Part shown: piece by piece, positions 1 to 7,397 of the stretch
How positions within the stretch are numbered: the stretch's first letter is position 1
Layout of the letters: each line of letters begins with the position of its first letter
Origin: Oscillospiraceae bacterium
GTDB taxonomy: Bacteria > Bacillota > Clostridia > Saccharofermentanales > Saccharofermentanaceae
Direction: 5' to 3'
DNA length: 64,000 nt
NCBI GenBank assembly: GCA_900176545.1
Contig: FWXP01000005.1
Location: 124,001-188,000, forward strand
Position numbers and translations under genes: made by a program
Notes under the pieces: generated by a model
The model's database searches: none
What the model saw: only the letters and a program-made list of their open reading frames with translations
What the model was told of the DNA's origin: nothing

Positions 1-2
1 TC

Positions 3-998
3 ATCTTCTGGAGCGGCATCATTACCGTCTATGTCAGGTCCAAGCAGCTCGGCTTTAAGTGGAGGGTAATAGGGATCCTGTGCGGAATGATCCCCATAGC
101 TCATCTCGTAGCTCTGGGCTATATAATCAGGATCACCTTCCGTGAGTACAGGGATGAGAATGCCAGATATATCCTCAACAAGAGCAGGGTGGCAGATAAG
201 ATATGTCAGACCAAGTATCCGATACTCATGGTACACGGCGTATTCTTCAGGGACTCGGATTTCTTCAATTACTGGGGAAGGATCCCTGCCGATCTTGAAG
301 AGAACGGAGCTACCATCTTTTACGGCGATCAGGAGTCGGCAGCATCCGTTGATGAATGCGGAAAGCAGCTGGCGGCTAAGATAAAGGAGATAGTAGAGAA
401 GAACGGCTGTGGGAAGGTCAATATCATCGCTCACTCCAAGGGAGGACTTGATTCGAGAGCGGCTATATCCTTATGCGGCGCGGCTCCTTATGTAGCTTCT
501 CTTACTACGATCAATTCCCCTCACTACGGATGTCAGTTCGCTGATTACCTTCTTACTAAGGCCCCGGACAGCCTTCGTGCTTCAATAGCATCTAAGTACA
601 ATGCGGTGCTCACAAAAGTAGGAGATAAAAAGCCCGACTTCCTGGCAGCGGTATCGGACCTTACGGATACTTCCTGCAAGGCTTTTAACGAGCGCTGTCC
701 CAACAGTCCGGATGTCTACTACCAGAGTGTAGGATCCACCTCAGTAAAGGCTTCGGGAGGAAGATTCCCGCTGAACCTTTCGTACCATCTTGTAAAACAC
801 TTTGACGGCGTTAACGATGGTCTGGTATCATTGCCTTCTATGAAATGGGGCGACAACTTTGAAGTGGTAAAGCCCCGAAAGAAGAGAGGTATCACTCACG
901 GCGATATGATCGATCTCATGAGAGAGAATATAGACGGCTTCGACGTTCGTGAGACATACGTAAAGATAGTAAGCGGACTTAAGGAGAGAGGATTTTGA
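3..998 (+). CDS. Triacylglycerol lipase-like alpha/beta hydrolase, 5' end outside the window
   Basis: The reading frame is open from the first bases of the window, so the ATG at 87 is probably internal and the true start lies upstream. The extra residues and the first ones after 87 are hydrophobic and look like membrane segments, making this a membrane-anchored hydrolase. The soluble domain begins with an oxyanion-hole motif (YPILMVHG), carries the nucleophile elbow AHSKGG, and has a plausible acid in GVNDGLVS and a His in THGDM near the C-terminus. The pattern resembles bacterial true lipases of the Bacillus/Burkholderia type, which hydrolyse triacylglycerols; the substrate here is an inference. 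Its stop codon overlaps the TTG start of the next gene by 4 nt, so the two are translationally coupled. Confidence 0.8.
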   Translation: MFWSGIITVYVRSKQLGFKWRVIGILCGMIPIAHLVALGYIIRITFREYRDENARYILNKSRVADKICQTKYPILMVHGVFFRDSDFFNYWGRIPADLEENGATIFYGDQESAASVDECGKQLAAKIKEIVEKNGCGKVNIIAHSKGGLDSRAAISLCGAAPYVASLTTINSPHYGCQFADYLLTKAPDSLRASIASKYNAVLTKVGDKKPDFLAAVSDLTDTSCKAFNERCPNSPDVYYQSVGSTSVKASGGRFPLNLSYHLVKHFDGVNDGLVSLPSMKWGDNFEVVKPRKKRGITHGDMIDLMRENIDGFDVRETYVKIVSGLKERGF

Positions 999-1774
999 TA
1001 AAGCTCGTAGCACTCGATATGGACGGCACGCTCTTGGACAGTCAAAAGCGTGCCCCTTCTGATTTTGCGGATTGGGTAAAGGAGCATGACGGGATAATGA
1101 CCGTCCTTGCAAGCGGAAGACAATACTATACCCTCGAAAGGCAGTTCGATGACTTGAAGGACTACGCCCTGTTCGTGGCCGAGAACGGTGCCATAGTATA
1201 TAACAGGGATGAAGTGATATATGAGAACAGCATGGACCCCAAGGCGGTGGACGAGACCCTGGAAGTGATACTGAACCTTCCCGGAGCCATCCCCATCATG
1301 TGCGGGGTGGAGTCCGCGTATATAGCGGAAGCATCCAAGGAAGCCATGACGGAGTCAGCGAAATATTACGCTCGCCTCAAGTTCGTAAAGGACCTTCACG
1401 AATATGTCCATAAGGATCGTTTCCTGAAGATAGCAGTCTTCTTCGCAGGAAGAGATGCGGAGAAGGCTTATAACTCCATGCCGAAGCTCCCTGCCGGCAT
1501 ATCGCCGCTGCTCTCGGGAGACCGCTGGATCGATGTGGCAAATGACAGCATAGGCAAGGGTGAGGCCATAGGCAAGATAAGGATCAAGTACGGCCTTGAT
1601 AAAGAGGAGTGCATGGCCTTCGGTGATTACCTGAACGACATGTCCATGATCCTGGAATGCGGTCAGAGCTATGCCATGAAGAATGCTCATGATGATATAA
1701 AGCGAGCGGCAAGATATGTGACTGAATTCGATAATGACAATGACGGCGTCATGAGGGTGCTCAGAAATATCTGA
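995..1774 (+). CDS. HAD-superfamily Cof-type (IIB) sugar-phosphate phosphatase
   Basis: A 259-residue HAD hydrolase of the Cof/YidA type. Motif I is ALDMDGTLL with the nucleophilic Asp near residue 8, motif III is the Lys of GKGEAI, and motif IV is FGDYLNDMSM, which binds Mg2+. The cap between motifs I and III is the alpha/beta C2 type. Family members dephosphorylate sugar phosphates, FMN or pyridoxal phosphate; the substrate cannot be read from sequence. The start is a TTG overlapping the lipase stop (TTGA), with AAGGAGAG just upstream; no ATG gives the conserved N-terminus. Confidence 0.88.
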   Translation: MIKLVALDMDGTLLDSQKRAPSDFADWVKEHDGIMTVLASGRQYYTLERQFDDLKDYALFVAENGAIVYNRDEVIYENSMDPKAVDETLEVILNLPGAIPIMCGVESAYIAEASKEAMTESAKYYARLKFVKDLHEYVHKDRFLKIAVFFAGRDAEKAYNSMPKLPAGISPLLSGDRWIDVANDSIGKGEAIGKIRIKYGLDKEECMAFGDYLNDMSMILECGQSYAMKNAHDDIKRAARYVTEFDNDNDGVMRVLRNI

Positions 1775-1842
1775 TCCCAAGAGAAACCGACGGTCTCATA
1801 ATGTATAATCAAGTTAATATGTGTGTTGCGGAGGAGTAAGAA

Positions 1843-2466
1843 ATGTTGATCGAATACAGGGGGCATTCGTGCTTCAAGATAACCCAGGATTCATTCTCTC
1901 TCATAACAGATCCCTATATGCCGGGCTCGGTTCCGGGACTTAAGGATCTTGACGAGAAAGCTAACCAGGTGATCTGTTCTCACCAGCACGGAGACCATTA
2001 CGGACTTGAAGAGGTAAAGCTCTCTGACGTCAGAGTCGATACGCCTTTTGATCTTACGATCATAGATACTTTCCATGATGATAAGGAAGGCGCCTTAAGG
2101 GGGAAGAACAACATAAGCATCATCTCCTATAAGGACACAAAGGTCGTTCATATGGGCGATATCGGATGTATTCCCGAAGACGATGAACTGGAGAAGCTTA
2201 AAGGGTGCACGGTGCTCCTTATCCCGGTAGGAGGATTCTATACGGTGGAGCCCGATGTTGCCTGGGAACTCATAAAGAGGATAGATCCTCAGGTTATAGT
2301 GCCCATGCACTACAGAGGAGATTCCTTCGGATATGACGTTATAGGAACGGTCGATGATTTCTTAAAGCTCGGTGATCTTCCCGTAGAGCGTATCGGAAGT
2401 ACACTTGATACGGATACTCTGGGTAAAGATAGGAAGGTAATGGTCATGACTCCTTCCAAGGCATGA
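1843..2466 (+). CDS. MBL-fold metallo-hydrolase (Lactamase_B_3 type)
   Basis: A 207-residue metallo-beta-lactamase fold protein. The metal site HxHxDH is present as HQHGDH near residue 50, followed by MGDIG and a late His in VPMHYRGD, as in UPF0173/UlaG-like single-domain hydrolases. These enzymes hydrolyse phosphoester, lactone or nucleotide substrates; the substrate here is unknown. GGAGGAG stands 6 nt before the ATG. A TATAAT at about 1804-1809 suggests its own promoter. Confidence 0.85.
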   Translation: MLIEYRGHSCFKITQDSFSLITDPYMPGSVPGLKDLDEKANQVICSHQHGDHYGLEEVKLSDVRVDTPFDLTIIDTFHDDKEGALRGKNNISIISYKDTKVVHMGDIGCIPEDDELEKLKGCTVLLIPVGGFYTVEPDVAWELIKRIDPQVIVPMHYRGDSFGYDVIGTVDDFLKLGDLPVERIGSTLDTDTLGKDRKVMVMTPSKA

Positions 2467-2529
2467 TTTGTAATACAATAAACGGGTCCTTTTTGATACA
2501 ATTAGTACCCGAAAGAAGGTAAATGCGGT

Positions 2530-4014
2530 ATGTATAAAGTTGGATTCAGCAGCGAGAAATATGCACAGCTCCAGTCCCAGAAGATCAGGGACAGGATCGG
2601 ACAGTTCGGAGGTAAGCTCTATCTGGAGTTCGGAGGCAAGCTCTTCGACGACTACCATGCTTCAAGAGTTCTCCCCGGCTTCGAGCCGGACAGTAAGGTC
2701 AAGATGCTGATGCAACTCAAGTCTGATGCTGAGATAGTGATCGTCATCAATGCAGATGCAATCGAGAAGAGTAAGAGAAGAGGAGATCTGGGTATTACAT
2801 ACGATCAGGATGTGTTAAGGCTCATCGATGCCTTCACCGAGATCGGTCTTTACGTAGGAAGCGTATGTATCACCCAGTTCAAGGGACAGGCTCTCGCAGA
2901 GAAGTTCGAGCAGAGACTTCGCCAGCTGGGCGTAAAGGTATATAAGCACTATCCCATTGAAGGCTATCCTTCCAATATCCCGCTTATCGTAAGCGATGAC
3001 GGATACGGTAAAAACGACTATATTGAGACTACGAGATCTCTTGTTGTCGTTACGGCTCCGGGTCCCGGATCCGGAAAGATGGCTACTTGTCTTTCCCAGC
3101 TCTACCACGAGAACAAAAGGGGCATCAAGGCAGGATATGCAAAGTTCGAGACATTCCCGATCTGGAGCATCCCTTTGAAGCATCCCGTTAATATCGCATA
3201 TGAAGCCGCTACAGCGGATCTTAACGACGTTAACATGATCGATCCGTTCCACCTGGAAGCTTACGGCGAGACAACGGTCAACTACAACAGGGACGTAGAG
3301 ATCTTCCCCGTTGTAAACGCGATCTTTGATAAGATCTACGGTGAGTCTCCTTATAAGAGCCCTACGGACATGGGAGTCAATATGGCAGGATTTGCCATCA
3401 CCGATGACGAGGCATGCTGTGAAGCAAGTAAGCAGGAGATCATAAGGCGTTACTACGAAGCTAAGTGCAATGTAAGGCAGGGTCTGTCTGACGGTACTGA
3501 TGTCAATAAGCTCGAGCTCCTTCTTAACAAGTCGGGCATCGAAGTATCTGACAGAAAGTGCATAAGTGCTGCTCTTGTAAGGGCGGACCAGACAGGTGCT
3601 CCTTCGGTAGCTCTTGAACTTCCCGACGGACAGATAGTAACAGGCAAGACAACGGATCTTCTGGGTCCTGCATCAGCGGCTCTGCTTAATGCGCTCAAGG
3701 TCCTTGCGGGTATCGACCACGAGATTCCGCTTATCTCTCCTAATGTCATCGAGCCTATCCAGGATCTTAAGGTCAATCACATGGGCAATCACAACCCCAG
3801 GCTCCATACAGATGAGACATTGATTGCACTTACGATCTCTGCACAGACCAATCCCGTAGCGGAACTTGCGATGCAGCAGATAAGTAAGCTCAAGCATTCT
3901 GATGCTCATTCCACAACGATGCTCTCTAATGTTGATATGAACATGATGCATAAGTTGGGGATCAACATCACTTGTGAGCCTACGTACGAGACAAAGAAGC
4001 TCTACCATAAATAA
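2530..4014 (+). CDS. DUF1846 (UPF0371) family protein
   Basis: A 494-residue protein that matches the DUF1846 family in full length. The N-terminal signature around residues 25-50, with KLYLEFGGKLFDDYHASRVL followed by PGFEPDSK, is highly conserved in Firmicutes and actinobacteria. A glycine-rich TAPGPGSGKM stretch near residue 180 resembles a nucleotide-binding loop, and structures of the family show a nucleotide-binding fold, but no reaction is established. There is no signal peptide, so it is cytoplasmic. It appears to be a single-gene unit. Confidence 0.9.
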   Translation: MYKVGFSSEKYAQLQSQKIRDRIGQFGGKLYLEFGGKLFDDYHASRVLPGFEPDSKVKMLMQLKSDAEIVIVINADAIEKSKRRGDLGITYDQDVLRLIDAFTEIGLYVGSVCITQFKGQALAEKFEQRLRQLGVKVYKHYPIEGYPSNIPLIVSDDGYGKNDYIETTRSLVVVTAPGPGSGKMATCLSQLYHENKRGIKAGYAKFETFPIWSIPLKHPVNIAYEAATADLNDVNMIDPFHLEAYGETTVNYNRDVEIFPVVNAIFDKIYGESPYKSPTDMGVNMAGFAITDDEACCEASKQEIIRRYYEAKCNVRQGLSDGTDVNKLELLLNKSGIEVSDRKCISAALVRADQTGAPSVALELPDGQIVTGKTTDLLGPASAALLNALKVLAGIDHEIPLISPNVIEPIQDLKVNHMGNHNPRLHTDETLIALTISAQTNPVAELAMQQISKLKHSDAHSTTMLSNVDMNMMHKLGINITCEPTYETKKLYHK

Positions 4015-4035
4015 TCAGAACGGTACGGTCATAAA

Positions 4036-5103
4036 GTGGGAACGAAGAGACAGAGTAATTTTGAACTGATAAGGATCCTGGCTATGGTCCTTATCATCAT
4101 CCACCATATCTTTATTCACTGTGTCGAACCTTTGTTATCCCAATCTGACCTGTTCGAAGGCTATGAAGTGTATGACAGGCTTATGCTCATAGACTTTGCC
4201 CGTTCGTTCGGAAAGATCGGCAATATCCTGTTCGTGATGATCAGCGGCTACTTCTTGATAGATAAGAAGATCGACATTACCAAGCACGTAGTCAAGATAT
4301 TGTCGGAGATGTTCTTTGCAACAGTGGTGCTCATGGTGGCCGGAGCCGTCCATCTTCTCTTTGAGCCCGTATACAATGTGCTAAATCTCCGTGCATTTAA
4401 TGAGGATTGGTGGTTCCCGGGTTATTACATCGTCATAATCTTTGTAGCATGGATAGGTCTTAACAGATATCTGGTTGATGCAGGCAGGGAAAAGCACAGG
4501 ACCTTTCTGATATTGCTGTTCGCAGCGATAAGTATAGCCTGGATCAGGAATGTCATGTCCACTATAGGATTGACTACTATCGCCATGGGTATATTCTCAT
4601 ACATGCTTGGAGGATATATAAAGCTCTACGATCCTTTGAAGAAGCTGAAAGGTTTTTGGCTCTTCACCCTGATCGCGCTCTCGTTGTTCTTGATGGGATT
4701 GTCGTATCACATATATGCTTCCGGAAACATGAATGCGGCAATGGCGACCGATAAGATTTTCTACAACAGGGATATAGAAGGATACCTGGAATGTTCGCTT
4801 CCTTGTATCGTTATCAGCCTTTGTCTCTTTGAAGCCTTCAAGAGGATCAAGTGTATGCCTTCAGCGCTCATCAACGGCATCTCTTCCGCAACGTTCATGA
4901 TCTATCTGATCCACGATAACAGATATTTCAGGGACAGGTTCTATATGTTCGACTGGGTGGCCATGATACATGATGAGAATTATATCGGATTGATCTCGGG
5001 CATACTTATAATGATAATGGCGATCTTCATCATAGGAATACTTATGAGCAAGCTATGCGATATCGCGATGAAGGGTATACGAAATAAGATATTGAACCTT
5101 TAA
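4036..5103 (+). CDS. Acyltransferase 3 family membrane protein
   Basis: A 355-residue integral membrane protein with about ten hydrophobic segments. The N-terminal signature NFELIRILAMVLIIIHH is typical of acyltransferase family 3 (OafA/WecH-like), where a membrane His-containing motif transfers acetyl or other acyl groups to cell-surface sugars. The substrate is not predictable. The start is a GTG at 4036 and the upstream ribosome-binding site is weak. A rho-independent terminator follows the stop, separating it from the heat-shock operon. Confidence 0.85.
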   Translation: MGTKRQSNFELIRILAMVLIIIHHIFIHCVEPLLSQSDLFEGYEVYDRLMLIDFARSFGKIGNILFVMISGYFLIDKKIDITKHVVKILSEMFFATVVLMVAGAVHLLFEPVYNVLNLRAFNEDWWFPGYYIVIIFVAWIGLNRYLVDAGREKHRTFLILLFAAISIAWIRNVMSTIGLTTIAMGIFSYMLGGYIKLYDPLKKLKGFWLFTLIALSLFLMGLSYHIYASGNMNAAMATDKIFYNRDIEGYLECSLPCIVISLCLFEAFKRIKCMPSALINGISSATFMIYLIHDNRYFRDRFYMFDWVAMIHDENYIGLISGILIMIMAIFIIGILMSKLCDIAMKGIRNKILNL

Positions 5104-5133
5104 CGGATGTCTTAACGGACGTCCGTTTTTCTT
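5102..5133 (+). terminator. Rho-independent terminator after the acyltransferase gene
   Basis: A 10-bp stem (5102-5111 with 5118-5127, one G-T pair), a 6-nt loop and a following T-rich run (TTTTTCTTT). Confidence 0.7.
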
Positions 5134-5146
5134 TGTTATAAAACAA

Positions 5147-5228
5147 AGTCAAGAAAAGTCAAAAATCCTGTTGACAAACAGGACGGCCAGTACGATAATA
5201 ATCTTAGTCAAAGAAAGTCAAAGTCAAA
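5147..5228 (+). promoter_or_regulatory. Heat-shock promoter with CtsR operators on both sides
   Basis: A sigma-A promoter is visible: TTGACA at 5171-5176, exactly 17 nt, GATAAT at 5194-5199. CtsR binds tandem heptads of the type (A/G)GTCAAA separated by 3 nt. One pair lies upstream of the -35 (AGTCAAG 5147-5153, AGTCAAA 5157-5163). A second lies downstream of the -10 (AGTCAAA 5206-5212 and 5216-5222), followed by a third overlapping heptad at 5222-5228 that runs into the ribosome-binding site. Both pairs keep the 3-nt spacing. This supports autoregulation of the ctsR-mcsA-mcsB-clpC operon. Confidence 0.9.
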
Positions 5229-5244
5229 GGGAGGAGTACATCAA

Positions 5245-5709
5245 GTGGCAAGGTTAGTCGACGTCATAGAGATGATGATCAAAGAGATGCTCGATGAGAA
5301 CGACGGAAGCGCGACTATAAGCAGAAGTTCTCTCGCCGAGAAAGCTAATTGCGTACCTTCCCAGATAACGTACGTACTTTCCACCAGGTTCAAGGCGGGT
5401 AACGGCTATATCGTCGAGAGCCGAAGAGGCGGAGGCGGACAGATAACCATTACCAGGGTCCAGCACCTGACGCAGAGTGATTATCTCAAAGGAGTTCTGG
5501 ATTCCGTCGGAACGGATCTTACACAGCAGCAGGCCAAGACACTACTTGAGAACTGCATAGCCTGCGGTGCCATTAACGCCAGGGAAGGCAAATGTGTTAT
5601 GTCGGCGGTGTCCGACAGGGCCCTTGCCAAGGTGGATACGGATGTAAGGTCGGTAGTAAGGGCAGATATATTCAAGAATGCAATGCTCGGGCTGATGCTC
5701 GACAGATAA
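5245..5709 (+). CDS. ctsR: Heat-shock transcriptional repressor CtsR
   Basis: A 154-residue CtsR. The N-terminal winged helix-turn-helix has the conserved CVPSQITYVLSTRF recognition helix and the wing YIVESRRGGGG; the tetraglycine loop is the known thermosensor of the family. The C-terminal half is the dimerisation/McsB-contact domain. The start is a GTG at 5245, 8 nt after GGGAGGAG. It is the first gene of the operon and sits behind its own operators. It represses class III stress genes (clp) until heat or protein stress releases it. Confidence 0.95.
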   Translation: MARLVDVIEMMIKEMLDENDGSATISRSSLAEKANCVPSQITYVLSTRFKAGNGYIVESRRGGGGQITITRVQHLTQSDYLKGVLDSVGTDLTQQQAKTLLENCIACGAINAREGKCVMSAVSDRALAKVDTDVRSVVRADIFKNAMLGLMLDR

Positions 5710-5721
5710 GGAGATAAGAAG

Positions 5722-6366
5722 ATGAGATGTGAAAGATGCGGTGCCCCTATAGGCAACAAGATAATCAGATATAACGGCATCCTCCTCTGTGAGAAATGCG
5801 CCAGGGACTTAAATGTCGAAGATCCCTTCAGAGGAACGGCTATGTTAGGTCAGCCTTTCTCCATATTGGGAGAGCTTTCCAACGCACTGATGTCGGCAAG
5901 TAATGATCTGGACTTTGCAAATGCCAATACCCAGATAAGATGCCCCAGATGCAAGACTTCACTTCGCGATGTCGAGACCAACGGAGCCGTCGGATGTATC
6001 GAGTGCTATAACACATTTAACGAGACTATCCTCAAGGACATTCTGAAGAGACAGGGTACCAGTGAATATAAAGGAAGAAAGCCCGGAACAAGAGCCGACA
6101 TCGACGAGACATCGGCGGTGAAAGATAAGCCGGAGACCGAAGCTCCCGCCAAGCCAAAGATCGAGGTGCAGCCCTCTAAGCCTGAGAAGAAGGAAGCTCC
6201 TAAGGCTACCAAGGCAGATCTTCTGGAGAAGATCAAGAAGGCGGATCTCGGAACCGTGTCAGACGATGACCTTAAGGAGGCCATGATGCTGGCAGCTAAG
6301 AACGAGGATTACGATCTTGCCGTGAGACTTCGCGACGAGTTAAAGAGCAGAAAGGGGGACAACTGA
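5722..6366 (+). CDS. mcsA: McsA-like zinc-finger and UVR-motif protein
   Basis: A 214-residue protein with four Cys pairs: CERC and CEKC at the N-terminus, and CPRC and CIEC around residues 75-95. These are the treble-clef-like zinc sites of McsA, the activator of the arginine kinase McsB. A Lys/Pro/Glu-rich linker (about 115-165) leads to a C-terminal UVR motif (YDLAVRLRDELKS), which contacts ClpC-type partners. It starts 12 nt after ctsR and its stop lies 1 nt before mcsB, so the operon is tightly coupled. It is somewhat longer than Bacillus McsA because of the linker. Confidence 0.9.
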   Translation: MRCERCGAPIGNKIIRYNGILLCEKCARDLNVEDPFRGTAMLGQPFSILGELSNALMSASNDLDFANANTQIRCPRCKTSLRDVETNGAVGCIECYNTFNETILKDILKRQGTSEYKGRKPGTRADIDETSAVKDKPETEAPAKPKIEVQPSKPEKKEAPKATKADLLEKIKKADLGTVSDDDLKEAMMLAAKNEDYDLAVRLRDELKSRKGDN

Positions 6367-6367
6367 T

Positions 6368-7393
6368 ATGTGGTATGAAAAACCCGGTAAGGATACCGAT
6401 GTAGTACTGTCCTCCAAGGTTACCATCGTTCGTAACATCAAGGGATTCTCATTCCCTGCCAAGATGAGTGACGCCGACAGGGAAAATGCCATGGGAATGA
6501 TAAGGCAGGCCGGCGGCAATATGGGATTTAATTTCATCCGCTGCGATGAGATGGACGACACTGCGAAGGAAGATGTTTTCGATCAATACTACTGTAAGTA
6601 CAATTTCCTGAACTCCGAGCAGAAGACGGCTTTCCTTCTTGGTAAGAAAGAAGGTCTCGGAGTGCTCCTGGGAGATAAGGAACATATAAGCATAGTCTCC
6701 TTTGTATCCGGTGACGATATCTTAAGTGCTTACAAGTCCGCAGAGGAGGTAGCTGAGAATTTCGAGAAGGAGATGGAGATAGCTTATTCCGATAAGCTGG
6801 GCTTTTTAACATCCGATATAAGATATGTCGGAACGGGACTTTCCATAAGCTTCCTGGTATCCCTTCCCGGCATAGAGAAGACCGCGGGTGCACTTGCAAT
6901 ACTCAGCAAGAGAGCAGAGAAGTACGATTGGCAGATAAGACCCATACTTCAAAGTGACGGCAATAAGGAAGCCGGTATGTTCGAGATAAAGAGCATAGCG
7001 ACCCTTGGTGTCAGCGAGAGCGATATGGTCAGCAGAGCTCAGAAGGTCATCGCCGATGCGGTCAAGCTCGAAAGGTCCTGCAGGACGAATATCTACAAGA
7101 AGAAAACTCTTATCGTAGAGGATCAGTTCTACAGATCCTATGCGCTCTTAAGATACGCCAGGAAGATCGAGGCTACCGAGGTGTTGAACCTGTTAGGATG
7201 GCTGAGGTTCGGCCTCGATAACATCAAGGAGAGCGAAGTGGATCTCGATTGGGATACCATCAACATGTTGACGCACAAGGTAAGACGTGACTATACCGCA
7301 GTGGATTCAAGAGGAAGAAAGAATGCCGCATCGGCGGGAATACGTGCCGATAAGATACGAAAGGCATTGAAGAAGGATAACGAGAGGGGATGA
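6368..7393 (+). CDS. mcsB: McsB-family protein, predicted catalytically inactive arginine kinase
   Basis: The 341-residue length, operon position and whole-length similarity (for example VGTGLSIS and TLGVSESDM) identify a phosphagen-kinase-fold McsB. The residues that make McsB a protein-arginine kinase are replaced, however. Compared with Bacillus McsB from memory, SSRIRLARN is SSKVTIVRN (residues 15-23), NEEDHIRIQ is GDKEHISIV (about 101-109), SCPTNVGTGLRAS is SDIRYVGTGLSIS (about 150-162, losing the active-site Cys), and RGIYGEGSEA is RPILQSDGNK (about 190-200). Thus the nucleotide-phosphate arginines, catalytic Glu and Cys are all absent. The C-terminal domain (YRSYALLRYARKIEA) is conserved. 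It is probably a pseudokinase acting as a CtsR/ClpC adaptor. Confidence 0.85.
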   Translation: MWYEKPGKDTDVVLSSKVTIVRNIKGFSFPAKMSDADRENAMGMIRQAGGNMGFNFIRCDEMDDTAKEDVFDQYYCKYNFLNSEQKTAFLLGKKEGLGVLLGDKEHISIVSFVSGDDILSAYKSAEEVAENFEKEMEIAYSDKLGFLTSDIRYVGTGLSISFLVSLPGIEKTAGALAILSKRAEKYDWQIRPILQSDGNKEAGMFEIKSIATLGVSESDMVSRAQKVIADAVKLERSCRTNIYKKKTLIVEDQFYRSYALLRYARKIEATEVLNLLGWLRFGLDNIKESEVDLDWDTINMLTHKVRRDYTAVDSRGRKNAASAGIRADKIRKALKKDNERG

Positions 7394-7397
7394 TGAT

